51,457 bases of DNA from Cryomorphaceae bacterium. GTDB lineage: Bacteria; Bacteroidota; Bacteroidia; Flavobacteriales; Schleiferiaceae. The stretch spans positions 1 to 51,457 of the forward strand of contig PXCF01000093.1 of assembly GCA_003566715.1 (NCBI GenBank), written 5' to 3'. Below, piece by piece: positions 35,236 to 44,857 of the stretch (its first letter is position 1; every line of letters begins with the position of its first letter). The notes beneath the pieces are model-generated. The model was not told the DNA's origin. It was given only the letters and a program-made list of their open reading frames with translations, and made no database searches. The translations under genes and the position numbers were made by a program.

Positions 35236-36399
35236 ATGGAAATAGGAGTGATCGGAGCCGGTGCCATGGGCAGCGGTATAGCGCAAGTGGCATCGCAATC
35301 GGGATGTCGGGTGGTTTTGTATGACACCAATCAAGCCGCTTTAGATAAAAGTGCCGCCAGTCTAGAAAAGGTGATGCGCCGCTTGGTAGAGAAAGAACGC
35401 GTAGACATCAAAGAATCCAACGCCATTCAAAGTCGTATTTCGTACGTCAATAATTTACAAGAATTTTCGGGTTGTGCGTTGGTGATAGAAGCCATTGTGG
35501 AAAATGCCGACATGAAAAAGAGCGTTTTTCAGCAGCTGGAAAACATCGTTAGTCCACAGACCATTTTGGCCAGTAATACATCCAGTTTATCCATTGCGTC
35601 TTTAGCATCGGCTTTGACGTTTCCCGGACGAATGATAGGCATACACTTTTTTAATCCGGCGCCGTTGATGCCATTGGTTGAAATCATACCGGCCATTTCT
35701 ACCGAGGCGGTGGTAACCGATGCCGCTAAAACAATCATCGACGATTGGGGGAAGGTAACCGTTTTGGCCAAAGACACCCCCGGTTTTATCGTCAATCGTA
35801 TTGCTCGTCCGTACTACGCAGAAGCGGTAAAGATGTACGACGAAGGATTGTCCGATCCGGCAACCATAGACTGGGCCATGAAATCATTGGGACTATTCAA
35901 AATGGGGCCCTTTGAGTTGATGGATCTTATCGGTCATGACGTCAATTACGTGGTGGCCGAAACGGTTTGGACACAAATGTACTACGATCCGCGCTACCGA
36001 CCATCGCTGACGCAAAAGCGCATGATGGAAGCCGGACTACTTGGCCGTAAGTCGGGACGAGGATTCTACGATTATCGCGAAGGCGCAGAGAAACCAGAGC
36101 CAACAACCGATCAAACAACGGGTGAGATGATTTTACACCGCATACTCGCCATGCTTATCAATGAAGCCGCAGATGCCGTCTTTTTAAATGTGGCTTCTCC
36201 AAAAGACATCGAATTGGCCATGACCAAAGGGGTCAATTACCCCAAGGGCTTATTGCAATGGGGAGACGAGATTGGGGTGGAAAATATCTTGGGCATTCTC
36301 GATGACCTTCACGCCAGGTTTGGCGACGATCGCTACCGTGCCAGTGCCTACCTCAGAGATTGTGCCGCTGTAGGTCATTCACTGTTAACCGGAAAGTAG
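35236..36399 (+). CDS. 3-hydroxyacyl-CoA dehydrogenase (PaaH-like)
   Basis: 387 residues from MEIGVIGAGAMGSG (frame opens at 35191, inside the previous gene). NAD-binding GAGAMGSGIA at 6-15, SNTSSLSI and the catalytic His in IHFFNPAPLMPLVEI, then the C-terminal helical domain with TPGFIVNRIARPYYAEA and GLLGRKSGRGFYDY. A second short C-terminal domain follows (about 300-385). It oxidises 3-hydroxyacyl-CoA. Paired with the PaaG-like enzyme, it could act in phenylacetate or fatty-acid degradation. Confidence 0.9.
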   Translation: MEIGVIGAGAMGSGIAQVASQSGCRVVLYDTNQAALDKSAASLEKVMRRLVEKERVDIKESNAIQSRISYVNNLQEFSGCALVIEAIVENADMKKSVFQQLENIVSPQTILASNTSSLSIASLASALTFPGRMIGIHFFNPAPLMPLVEIIPAISTEAVVTDAAKTIIDDWGKVTVLAKDTPGFIVNRIARPYYAEAVKMYDEGLSDPATIDWAMKSLGLFKMGPFELMDLIGHDVNYVVAETVWTQMYYDPRYRPSLTQKRMMEAGLLGRKSGRGFYDYREGAEKPEPTTDQTTGEMILHRILAMLINEAADAVFLNVASPKDIELAMTKGVNYPKGLLQWGDEIGVENILGILDDLHARFGDDRYRASAYLRDCAAVGHSLLTGK

Positions 36400-36451
36400 A
36401 AGAAGTCGGAGACCAAAACACGACGCTTTTCTTTTGAGAATACTTATCATG

Positions 36452-36545
36452 TCACACGATTAACGTGTGAATATCTGTTAAAAAAGCATAAACTTTTGAC
36501 AGGCAAACACTTTTAACAGCTTTTTAGGTGGTTTGGGTCTGTTAA
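36452..36545. promoter_or_regulatory. Cluster of inverted repeats before the Bat operon
   Basis: TCACACG/CGTGTGA palindrome (36452-36470), then half-sites CTGTTAAAA (36475-36483), TTTTGACAG (36494-36502), TTTTAACAG (36511-36519) and CTGTTAA (36539-36545). The last lies between the -33 and -7 boxes. Confidence 0.45.
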
Positions 36546-36559
36546 TACGCCTACTTTTG
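36532..36559 (+). promoter_or_regulatory. Promoter of the Bat operon
   Basis: TTTG at 36532-36535, 16 bases, TACTTTTG at 36552-36559. The moxR start is 72 bases downstream. Confidence 0.65.
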
Positions 36560-36630
36560 AACATCGCAAAACGTTGTAATATCACAGTAAATACAGCGCA
36601 TATGTTTAATACAAAATCTAACGTGGCTTT

Positions 36631-37626
36631 ATGAATGAAGGTGTTGATATTCAAGAAATATCTGAAAAAATAAAAGAAGAAAGTGCTTTTGTTGAGCAGC
36701 TTCGTTTAGAGGTGTCTAAAGTGCTGATTGGTCAGCATAAGATGTTTGATCGCTTGTTGATGGGCTTACTGGCCAATGGCCACATATTGCTGGAAGGGTT
36801 GCCTGGTTTAGCAAAGACCTTGGCGATTAAGACCTTGGCAAGTGCGATTAATGCGGATTACGCCCGTATCCAGTTCACCCCCGATTTACTTCCTTCCGAC
36901 ATCATCGGAACGCAGATTTACAACCTGCAAAAGAATGCGTTTGCCACCATGAAAGGGCCGGTGTTTGCCAACTTTGTTTTGGCCGACGAGATCAACCGCG
37001 CTCCCGCCAAGGTGCAAAGTGCTTTGTTGGAAGCCATGCAAGAAAGACAAGTAACCATCGGCGATACAACCTTTAACTTACCCGATCCCTTTTTGGTACT
37101 GGCTACCCAGAACCCCATTGATCAAGAGGGTACATATCCTTTACCTGAGGCGCAAACCGACAGGTTTATGCTGAAAACAGTGATTACTTACCCCAACATT
37201 GAAGATGAACGCTCGGTAATGCGCCAGCAAATATCCGGAGAAAAACCAGAAGTCAAGCCTGTGGTAACGCTCGATCAAATCAAAAGTGCCAGAACACAGC
37301 TCCATAAAATTTATATGGATGAGAAAATTGAAAAGTATATACTCGACATCATTTCCGCAACCCGTTCACCGGAACACTACCGCATGCCCGACTTTGCTCA
37401 GTTTATCTCCTTTGGCGCCTCTCCACGTGGGAGCATCAACCTGGCTTTGGCTGCCCGAGTGAATGCCTTTATTCGCGGTCGCGCATTTGTGATACCCGAA
37501 GACGTCCGAGAAGTGGCGCTGGATGTACTCCGTCACCGCATTGGTCTTACCTACGAAGCCGAAGCGGAAGAAATTACCACCGATCGATTGATCAAAGAAA
37601 TCATTAATGAGGTAGAAGTACCATAA
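36631..37626 (+). CDS. MoxR family AAA ATPase of the Bat operon
   Basis: 331 residues. Walker A GLPGLAKT, Walker B LADEINRAP, sensor 1 ATQNP and sensor 2 SPRGSINLALAARV. MoxR ATPases act as chaperones for complexes containing VWA domains. It is the first gene of an eight-gene run (moxR, DUF58, BatD-like, batA-E) known in Bacteroidota and Leptospira for aerotolerance. DUF58 follows after 2 bases. Confidence 0.95.
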   Translation: MNEGVDIQEISEKIKEESAFVEQLRLEVSKVLIGQHKMFDRLLMGLLANGHILLEGLPGLAKTLAIKTLASAINADYARIQFTPDLLPSDIIGTQIYNLQKNAFATMKGPVFANFVLADEINRAPAKVQSALLEAMQERQVTIGDTTFNLPDPFLVLATQNPIDQEGTYPLPEAQTDRFMLKTVITYPNIEDERSVMRQQISGEKPEVKPVVTLDQIKSARTQLHKIYMDEKIEKYILDIISATRSPEHYRMPDFAQFISFGASPRGSINLALAARVNAFIRGRAFVIPEDVREVALDVLRHRIGLTYEAEAEEITTDRLIKEIINEVEVP

Positions 37627-37628
37627 CT

Positions 37629-38495
37629 ATGGATACCCGGGAGCTGCTTAAAAAAGTTCGTCAGATTGAAATAAAGGCTCGTCGCAATTCCGACCACATG
37701 CTTTCCGGAGAGTATCACTCATCGTTTAAAGGTCGGGGGATGACCTTTAGTGAAGTGCGCTTGTACCAATATGGCGACGATGTACGCGCCATCGATTGGA
37801 ACGTGACGGCCAGACTAAACGAAACCTATATTAAGGTCTTTGAGGAGGAGCGAGAACTGACTTTGCTCTTGGTGGTAGACGTTTCGGGTTCTACCCATTT
37901 CGGTACACAAGGACGATATAAAAGAGAATTGGCGGCAGAAATTTGTGCTTCCCTGGCGTTTTCTGCTTTGGCCAACAACGACAAGGTAGGGGTGCTCCTC
38001 TTTGCCGATGGTCCGGAAAGATACATTCCACCACGAAAAGGTAAAAAACACCTACTGCACATCATCCGTGAAATTTTGGAATACGAACCCAATACCTCAT
38101 CCACCAGCATTTCCAAAACGCTGCCTTTTTTGCTGAACATCCTGAAGAAAAAAGCCATTATTTTTATGCTGTCCGACTTTATGGACGGCGATTACCTCAG
38201 CACCTTAAAGATCGCCTTGCGAAAACACGAAATGATTGGCGTTCGATTGTTTGACCCTACCGAAGAAACACTGCCAAATCTTGGTATGTTGCAGGTTTAC
38301 GACCCCGAAAAGCGCGATTATGTGTGGATGAACACCTCGAGAAAAGGCGTGCGCCAGTCGTTTCAAGATTCACAAAGAAAATACGCCCAATATTTCAGAG
38401 ATGCCTTTACCAAGTTTGGCGGTGGTGCCATAGAAATTGACATCCACCAACCTTATTTGAAAAAATTGATGCAGTATTTTAAACAACACGCTTGA
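37629..38495 (+). CDS. DUF58 domain protein of the Bat operon
   Basis: 288 residues. The DUF58 signature DVRAIDWNVTARLNE lies near 50-65, followed by a VWA-like fold with the metal-site-like DVSGSTHFG and the second acidic strand MLSDFMDGDYL. It has no membrane segment, so it is cytoplasmic. It is the usual partner of MoxR. Start immediately follows the moxR stop. Confidence 0.93.
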   Translation: MDTRELLKKVRQIEIKARRNSDHMLSGEYHSSFKGRGMTFSEVRLYQYGDDVRAIDWNVTARLNETYIKVFEEERELTLLLVVDVSGSTHFGTQGRYKRELAAEICASLAFSALANNDKVGVLLFADGPERYIPPRKGKKHLLHIIREILEYEPNTSSTSISKTLPFLLNILKKKAIIFMLSDFMDGDYLSTLKIALRKHEMIGVRLFDPTEETLPNLGMLQVYDPEKRDYVWMNTSRKGVRQSFQDSQRKYAQYFRDAFTKFGGGAIEIDIHQPYLKKLMQYFKQHA

Positions 38496-38540
38496 CATGA
38501 TTAAAAGTTTGGGCTTGTCATACAGAAATTAATACCACCA

Positions 38541-39434
38541 ATGAAGAAGCTGCTGTTTTCGTCTCTTATACTGATCATCGCGTTGACACACGTGAATGGA
38601 CAAGATGCGTCTTGGTCGGTAGACACAACAGTGATCCGACTGGGTGAACCCATAACCGTGCAGTTTAGGGCAATGGTTGATGCTGATTCTACACCTCGTT
38701 TTCCCAACTACGCAACCTGGGAGGCGCATTCTTTCATTGTGCTCTCCAACGATACGGCCTTTTCCAAACCAAAGAAAGGTCGCAAAGAAATGCAGCAAAC
38801 GGTAGTTGTTACCTCCTTTGATACCGGTTTTGCCGTATTAGAGCCCATTCTGTGGTCGTACAACGATGTGGAATATGAGTCCGATCCAACAATGATTGAA
38901 GTACAGTGGGTGATGATAGAGGAGGGGGTTGACTTGTTTGATATCAAAGACGTGTTGGGCGTGCCTTATCCCTGGTACGTTTACGTGATTTTATTGATTT
39001 TAGTGGTGCTTTTGTTCTTGGCCATATTGAAATTGCTCAAGTGGTATCGACGTCCCAAATTACCACCGTTACAAGTGGAATTGCAAACACCATACGAATG
39101 GGCATTGGAAAGGTTACAGCATCTGGAGTCGTCTGATTTATGGGCCTCTGAGAAGTACGGTTTGTTCTTTCTCGAACTCACCACCATTCTGCGTCAGTAT
39201 ATGGAGCGCGCCCACGGCGTAAGAGCGATGGAGGCTACGATGGATGAGTTGCTTAGAAGAATAGGTGACCTGCCTTTGACCGACGATCAGCTCTCACATA
39301 TGTCTGAATTCCTTAGGCGTTCTGAGTTGATTAAGTACGCCAAGCAGCTGCCGTCGCGAGACAGTTCAATACATTACATCAACGAGGTGAAAACGTTTTT
39401 AAACTGGCTCAATAAATCCAATAGCGATGTTTAA
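38541..39434 (+). CDS. Bat operon membrane protein with BatD-like N-terminal domain
   Basis: 297 residues. Signal peptide 1-20, an Ig-like extracytoplasmic domain (about 22-140), one membrane helix (about 144-163) and a cytoplasmic helical domain (about 175-295) with EKYGLFFLELTTILRQYMERAHGV. This pattern matches the small extra Bat gene found between DUF58 and batA in Bacteroidota. The cytoplasmic part resembles DUF4381-type domains. It starts 45 bases after DUF58 and overlaps batA by 8 bases. Confidence 0.8.
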   Translation: MKKLLFSSLILIIALTHVNGQDASWSVDTTVIRLGEPITVQFRAMVDADSTPRFPNYATWEAHSFIVLSNDTAFSKPKKGRKEMQQTVVVTSFDTGFAVLEPILWSYNDVEYESDPTMIEVQWVMIEEGVDLFDIKDVLGVPYPWYVYVILLILVVLLFLAILKLLKWYRRPKLPPLQVELQTPYEWALERLQHLESSDLWASEKYGLFFLELTTILRQYMERAHGVRAMEATMDELLRRIGDLPLTDDQLSHMSEFLRRSELIKYAKQLPSRDSSIHYINEVKTFLNWLNKSNSDV

Positions 39435-40422
39435 TATAAGCTTTTCAAACCCGGAGATACTCTGGTTGATTGCGTTGCTGCCCCTATTGTGGGCGTGGGT
39501 TTATCTGCGCAGAAGACAATTGAGGTCTGAAGTAAAGTTGAGCCATATCCCCTCAGCGATTCGCGATGGTTTTAACCCTATGTCGATGGTGTACCTTACC
39601 CGCACTTTGGCCTTAGCGGCTATTATCCTTGCACTGGCAGGTCCACGAAGCAGCGATATCACCACCAAAACCAGAGGCGGAGAAGGGATTGAAATTGTAT
39701 TGGCCATTGACATATCCACCAGTATGTTGGCCAGAGATCTAAAACCGGATAGGTTAGAGGCAACCAAACGCCTATCCGCAGAGTTTGTGCAAAATCGTCC
39801 TCAAGATAAAATTGGCTTGGTGTTGTATGCCGGAGAGGCGTTTACCAAAACACCACCCACAACCAATCAGGCTTTGCTATTACAGAACATTTCCGAAATC
39901 ACGTATAATATTGTTGAAGATGGAACCGCCATTGGAATGGGGCTGGCTACTGCCGTCAATCGATTGAGAAATAGCCAATCCGAAAGTAAGGTGGTTATCT
40001 TGCTCAGCGACGGAGAAAACAACCGCGGCATTGTTGATCCACTGACCGCCGCAGAGCTCGCATCCCAATTTGGAATTCGTGTATACACCATCGGTGTCGG
40101 TAGCAAAGGTACGGCCTCCACGCCTTATGCATATGGCGCCAGGGGGGAACTCCTCTTCCGAAATGCTCCGGTGAACATCGACGAAAAATTGCTGCAAACC
40201 ATTGCCGATATTTGCGAGGGTAAGTACTTTCGAGCTACGGACAACACATCACTTCAGCAGATTTATGCTCAGATTGACGAAATGGAGCGAACCAAACTCG
40301 AAGACGTGGATTACATTCACATAGAAGAAAGACATTTGCCTTTTTTATGGCTGGCTTTAGGCCTATTGTTGTTGGAATTTGTATTGCGTAAAACCTGGTT
40401 AAAAAGTGCTTTAGACGTATGA
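39427..40422 (+). CDS. batA: BatA VWA-domain membrane protein
   Basis: 331 residues. Membrane helices about 8-25 and 57-74, a VWA domain (about 90-290) and a C-terminal helix (about 305-325). The metal site is complete: DISTSM, the Thr in EDGTAIGMG, and LLSDGENN. It likely assembles with BatB and MoxR. It starts 8 bases before the previous stop and overlaps batB by 4 bases (ATGA). Confidence 0.93.
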   Translation: MFNISFSNPEILWLIALLPLLWAWVYLRRRQLRSEVKLSHIPSAIRDGFNPMSMVYLTRTLALAAIILALAGPRSSDITTKTRGGEGIEIVLAIDISTSMLARDLKPDRLEATKRLSAEFVQNRPQDKIGLVLYAGEAFTKTPPTTNQALLLQNISEITYNIVEDGTAIGMGLATAVNRLRNSQSESKVVILLSDGENNRGIVDPLTAAELASQFGIRVYTIGVGSKGTASTPYAYGARGELLFRNAPVNIDEKLLQTIADICEGKYFRATDNTSLQQIYAQIDEMERTKLEDVDYIHIEERHLPFLWLALGLLLLEFVLRKTWLKSALDV

Positions 40423-41492
40423 TGTTTCGCTTTGAACATAACGAATTGTTGCATGTATTGTGGGCACTGCCCATTTTACTGGCTTGGCGTTTTTACCTGC
40501 TTTGGTGGGCGCGTAAACAAAGAGCGCGCTTTGCCAGTTCTGATGCCTTGCTGCGACTGGCCCCTCAAAGAGATCGCTCAAAGTCTTGGATAAAGTTTTC
40601 GCTTCAATGGTTGGCTTTGGCGGCATTGATATTAGCCCTTGCCAATCCTCAACAGGGTGGAAAGGTGGAAAATCAAACCGTTAGTGGTGCTCAGGTGGTG
40701 TTTGCTCTAGATGTATCGAGGTCTATGATGGTAGAAGACGTCACGCCTAATAGGCTGGAAAGAGCCAAGCAACTCATATCTAGAATGCTGCCCTATATGA
40801 GTAACGATCAGGTTGGATTAATCGCTTTTGCCGGAAAGGCATTTCCCTCCGTGCCTTTAACGCCGGATAAATCGTCTTTGCTGCTTCAGCTAAAACAATC
40901 CGATCCAGGGTCAATCTCAGCCCAAGGTACCAATTTCTCATCGATGATTTCTTTGGCCGCAACCTATTTTAATCAGTCGATTTCTTCCGATAAAATTCTC
41001 ATCGTGGTAGGTGATGGCGAAGACCATGAAGGCGGATGGAAAGACCGCGTTGATGACCTTCGCAAACAAGACATTCGTGTATTCACCATCGGTATAGGAA
41101 CCGAAAAGGGGGGGCTCATCCCCGTGCGTAACGCACGCGGTACGGTTACCGGATATGTGAAAGACGATGAAGGTTCAGCGGTTGTTTCCAGACTAGAACC
41201 ACGCACTTTACAAGAACTTGCCGATTACGGTGATGGTGAATATCACCACCTGACATCCCTGCAAGGAGGGGAACAGTTTTTGCGCGATGTAATCTCCGGA
41301 TTGGGTCGATCTGAATTTGAACGAAAGGTGTTTACAACCTATCAAAGTCAATATCAATGGCCTTTATCCATCGCTTTCTTATTGTTGATTATCGATTGGT
41401 TGTTGTTTGAACGACGTACGCGTTGGTTACAGCGCCTGAGGGCCATCAATGAATCACATTCAGAAGCACTGTCTAAAACAAAAGATGTATGA
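40419..41492 (+). CDS. batB: BatB VWA-domain membrane protein
   Basis: 357 residues, same architecture as BatA: two N-terminal helices, VWA domain with DVSRSMM, GTNFSSM and VVGDGEDHEGG, and a C-terminal helix. Tandem VWA paralogs define the Bat complex. Two adjacent Met codons at the start; the ATGA overlap with batA favours the first. Overlaps batC by 4 bases. Confidence 0.93.
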   Translation: MMFRFEHNELLHVLWALPILLAWRFYLLWWARKQRARFASSDALLRLAPQRDRSKSWIKFSLQWLALAALILALANPQQGGKVENQTVSGAQVVFALDVSRSMMVEDVTPNRLERAKQLISRMLPYMSNDQVGLIAFAGKAFPSVPLTPDKSSLLLQLKQSDPGSISAQGTNFSSMISLAATYFNQSISSDKILIVVGDGEDHEGGWKDRVDDLRKQDIRVFTIGIGTEKGGLIPVRNARGTVTGYVKDDEGSAVVSRLEPRTLQELADYGDGEYHHLTSLQGGEQFLRDVISGLGRSEFERKVFTTYQSQYQWPLSIAFLLLIIDWLLFERRTRWLQRLRAINESHSEALSKTKDV

Positions 41493-42271
41493 TTAGTGTC
41501 CAAAACATCAATGGCCAGCATGGCTCATCGCTGATATTGCCGATGAGGATATGGGTGTTATTGTTCCTGTTTGCATCGTCGTCGTTGGCCACCGCGCAAA
41601 GTTATCGCGATGCCATTAGTAAAGGCAATGACCTTTTTGAAAAAGAAAAATTTGGTGAAGCAGAAGTGGCTTATCGACGAGCAATGGAGGAACATCCCGA
41701 CGCTTTTGAGGCGCCGTTTAACTTGGGAAACGCCCTTTACCGACAAGGCCGCTTTGATGAAGCCATTGAGGCCTATAAAAAAAGTGTCGATCGCGCGGCT
41801 GGTAAAGAACAACGAGCCAAAGCCCTGCACAACATTGGCAATGCACAAGCGGGAAAAGAAGCCTACGACAAGGCCATAGAGTCGTACAAATCGTCCTTGT
41901 TGGAAAACCCCAAAGACGAAGAAACAAGGTCAAACCTGGCGTATGCCATGCGACAACTCACAGAGCCGCCTCCGCAGGAGGAACAACAGCAGTCTGGAGA
42001 TGGAGAGGAAAGCGATGACGACGAAGAACAGGATTCTTCCGACAATCAAGAGCAAGAAGATGAGCCGGATGAGCAGGAGGGCGACGGACAAGACGACGCC
42101 TCAGACGAGGAAGATGAGCAGGAACAACCCGAGCAAGATCCAAATTTTGACCCTGCTGATGCCGAAAGAATCATGCAAATGATAGAAGAAGAAGAGGAGA
42201 AGGTACAAGAAAAACTCAACGAACAAGAAAAGAAAAAGTCGCAAGAACAATCCAAAAAACGCAGTTGGTAA
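41489..42271 (+). CDS. batC: BatC TPR protein with highly acidic tail
   Basis: 260 residues. The first Met overlaps batB by 4 bases; the Met at 41543 would give a tighter signal peptide (MRIWVLLFLFASSSLATA). Three TPR motifs (about 40-150) with EAPFNLGNALYRQGRFDEAI. Residues about 155-255 are dominated by Glu, Asp and Gln, a tail seen in BatC of other Bacteroidota. It is exported and probably links Bat components. batD begins 18 bases later. Confidence 0.9.
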   Translation: MISVQNINGQHGSSLILPMRIWVLLFLFASSSLATAQSYRDAISKGNDLFEKEKFGEAEVAYRRAMEEHPDAFEAPFNLGNALYRQGRFDEAIEAYKKSVDRAAGKEQRAKALHNIGNAQAGKEAYDKAIESYKSSLLENPKDEETRSNLAYAMRQLTEPPPQEEQQQSGDGEESDDDEEQDSSDNQEQEDEPDEQEGDGQDDASDEEDEQEQPEQDPNFDPADAERIMQMIEEEEEKVQEKLNEQEKKKSQEQSKKRSW

Positions 42272-42289
42272 TTTCGTTGCCCTAAGCAT

Positions 42290-44047
42290 ATGACAAGACT
42301 ATTCATCTATTTATTTGGCTTTGTTCTACTATCCTCCGGAGGGGTCGCTCAAGGAAGTGGGGTAAAATTTGTTGGTAAAGCCAGCCATGAATCTATTGGT
42401 ACAGATGACCGATTTACCATTACTTATACCCTAAATGCGAGAGGACAAAGCTTTCGACCGCCCGAAAACATGGAAGATCATTTTATGGTACTGGTGGGCC
42501 CCAACCAGAGCTTTCAAAGCACCATGACTTCTCGAGGGTTTGAAACCACCATGCAGGTGTCCTACACTCTGCGCGCTAAATCAGAAGGCACCTTTGAACT
42601 AGGTCCGGCCCGTGTGATGGTCGGTGGAACACCACATGCATCCAACAGTATTTCCGTAGTGGTGGTCAAGGGTTCTACCCTGGAAAAAGATCCCAATGAT
42701 CCCGAAGTATTGGCCGCTCAGCTCTCGTGGATGAAGGCCATACTCAACAGAACGGAAGTGTTTGTTGGGGAGCCCATCAACGTGAATTACAAGCTTTACT
42801 CCAAAACCGGGGTGTCTGGACCAAGATTTGAAAGTGAACCGAATTTTAAAGGATTTATCACCGAACACATCGACCTTGGTCAAATTGAACAGAAGAGAGA
42901 GTTCATCGACAACGAACAAGTTCTTACGGCCGTTATCAAGTCCTTTTTACTGTTTCCTCAACAACCGGGCAACTACGATTCACAAAAAATTCCGGTTACC
43001 ATCCCTACAAATGTTCAAGTACAAAGGCGCGACAGTTGGTTTGGCAGTATGACACAGCGGGTAGACAACAATACCCATGTGACCATACCGGCCATCAAAG
43101 TAAAGCCACTTCCTGTGAGTGGCAGACCGGAGGATTTCAGTGGAGGCGTTGGCAAGTATGACCTGGATATCAGTGTTGATAAAACAACCCTAGACGCCGA
43201 TCAATCGCTTTCGGTTAAAATCACGTTGAGCGGAGAGGGCAATATGCGACTGGTCGATGTACCTGCCTTAGAGTTGCCATCTGTGTTTGAGACCTACGAT
43301 CCGCGGACATCCTCGCGCTTGAATGTGGCAGGTGGCACGCTTAAAGGCAGTAAGTCGGCAGAGTATTTACTCATCCCACGCTATTCCGGTACCTACGAAA
43401 TTCCCGCACTTACATTTTCGTATTTCAACCCCAAAACTAAGCAGTATAGTGAAGCGCGTACGGAACCGATAACCATTGAGGTCACGGGCGACAAAAAACG
43501 CAGTGAAGTGGTTGGCCCATCTGCGGGGGGAAAAGAACGTGTGGACATGATGAGTCGTGACATCATGTTTATCAAAACATCAACACCAAATTTTCAGTCA
43601 GAAAGATGTCCCGTGATTGAATCGGCCTGGTACTGGGTTTTATGGGTGCTTGGAATATTGTTGTTTCCCATTGCGTGGTTGCTACGCAACATTATTTTCA
43701 AACAACGACTGGCGAGAAACACAAAACTAAAAAAAGCGGAACGCATGGCCGAGCGATTGCTGCAAGAAGCGAGCAAACAACAGGATACCGCTTCAAAGGG
43801 AGACAAGCTGCACAAGGCCATCGAGGTTTACTTTGCCGCACATTTAAGGATTAATACCTCAGATTTATCCAATGAACAACTGCGTACGAAATCCAAAGAC
43901 GTGTTTGGCGAAGGGTTTACTGAGGAATGGATGCGTGTATACGAATCACTTGAGGCACTACAATACGGTGGCACGTCGGTAGATGTGTCTGTGGATCGTG
44001 TAAAAACAATGATTAACAAAGCAAAAGAATGGGCATCAAACAATTGA
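42290..44047 (+). CDS. batD: BatD oxygen-tolerance protein
   Basis: 585 residues. Signal peptide 1-21, several Ig-like domains (about 25-420) with HASNSISVVVVKGS and LDADQSLSVKITLSGEGNM, one membrane helix (about 446-464), and a short cytoplasmic helical domain. BatD is a large extracytoplasmic scaffold. Its 3' end overlaps batE by 19 bases. Confidence 0.93.
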   Translation: MTRLFIYLFGFVLLSSGGVAQGSGVKFVGKASHESIGTDDRFTITYTLNARGQSFRPPENMEDHFMVLVGPNQSFQSTMTSRGFETTMQVSYTLRAKSEGTFELGPARVMVGGTPHASNSISVVVVKGSTLEKDPNDPEVLAAQLSWMKAILNRTEVFVGEPINVNYKLYSKTGVSGPRFESEPNFKGFITEHIDLGQIEQKREFIDNEQVLTAVIKSFLLFPQQPGNYDSQKIPVTIPTNVQVQRRDSWFGSMTQRVDNNTHVTIPAIKVKPLPVSGRPEDFSGGVGKYDLDISVDKTTLDADQSLSVKITLSGEGNMRLVDVPALELPSVFETYDPRTSSRLNVAGGTLKGSKSAEYLLIPRYSGTYEIPALTFSYFNPKTKQYSEARTEPITIEVTGDKKRSEVVGPSAGGKERVDMMSRDIMFIKTSTPNFQSERCPVIESAWYWVLWVLGILLFPIAWLLRNIIFKQRLARNTKLKKAERMAERLLQEASKQQDTASKGDKLHKAIEVYFAAHLRINTSDLSNEQLRTKSKDVFGEGFTEEWMRVYESLEALQYGGTSVDVSVDRVKTMINKAKEWASNN

Positions 44048-44829
44048 TTTTTTCATTGGCGATGCTTTCGTTGGTATCGCATCACGTTCGGGGTGAACAA
44101 CCCAATGGACAGGAAACAAGCAAGTCTGAAATTGATAAAGCAATACTCCGTCAGGTGATGGAAGAAGGTAATGCACTATACGAAACGGGCGCGTATGAAC
44201 TTGCCATAGAAAAGTATAACGACATACGTTCAAAAGGCGTTTTGTCGCCGGAGCTGTTCTTTAATCTAGGCAACGCCTATTACAAGAAGAAAAACTTAGG
44301 CAAAGCCATTTTGTACTACGAGCGTGCATTAAAGTTGGCTCCCAAAGACGAAGATATTCGCTTTAACTTAGCGTTTGCTCAAGCGTCAACGGTTGATAAA
44401 ATTGAGTCCAGCGGTACCGTGTGGTTTAAGAAAATGGTACACGGTTATTTGAAAATCATGAATACGAATACCTGGGGCTTTGTTTCGCTGGCGTTTGTAT
44501 TCATTTCTTTATTGTTGTGGGTTTTGTTTTTGTCCAATCGCTTTTCTCCTAACGTATTGATGATTTCCATGGTGGTGAGCTTGCTGCTGGCCATCGCAGC
44601 CATCTTTTCCTCTTTTGGGCGTCGGTTGTTGGATGCGCAGCGTTTTGCCATCGTGATGGACGATGGCATTACGGTGAAAAGCGCCCCCGCAAAAAAAGGG
44701 GAAGACATGTTCATCATTCACGAAGGCACGAAGATGGAATTGTTGGATGCGTACCAAACCTGGTACAAAATCAGACTAAACAACGGCAATGTTGGTTGGT
44801 TGCCACAAAGCTCAGTAGAGGAAATATGA
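44029..44829 (+). CDS. batE: BatE TPR and SH3 protein
   Basis: 266 residues. Signal peptide 1-22, TPR region (about 35-115) with FFNLGNAYYKKKNLGKAI, two membrane helices (about 149-168 and 174-193) and a C-terminal bacterial SH3 domain (about 205-265) with GNVGWLP. It closes the Bat operon. The SH3 part could bind cell wall peptides (inference). rsgA starts 28 bases later. Confidence 0.92.
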   Translation: MGIKQLIFSLAMLSLVSHHVRGEQPNGQETSKSEIDKAILRQVMEEGNALYETGAYELAIEKYNDIRSKGVLSPELFFNLGNAYYKKKNLGKAILYYERALKLAPKDEDIRFNLAFAQASTVDKIESSGTVWFKKMVHGYLKIMNTNTWGFVSLAFVFISLLLWVLFLSNRFSPNVLMISMVVSLLLAIAAIFSSFGRRLLDAQRFAIVMDDGITVKSAPAKKGEDMFIIHEGTKMELLDAYQTWYKIRLNNGNVGWLPQSSVEEI

Positions 44830-44857
44830 TTGATCTTTTCACAACGCATTCCTCTGT

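Noticed and set aside
34697-35330. Minus-strand frames opposite the paaG-like gene
   Set aside because: Antisense shadows of a conserved crotonase; no promoter or motif of their own.
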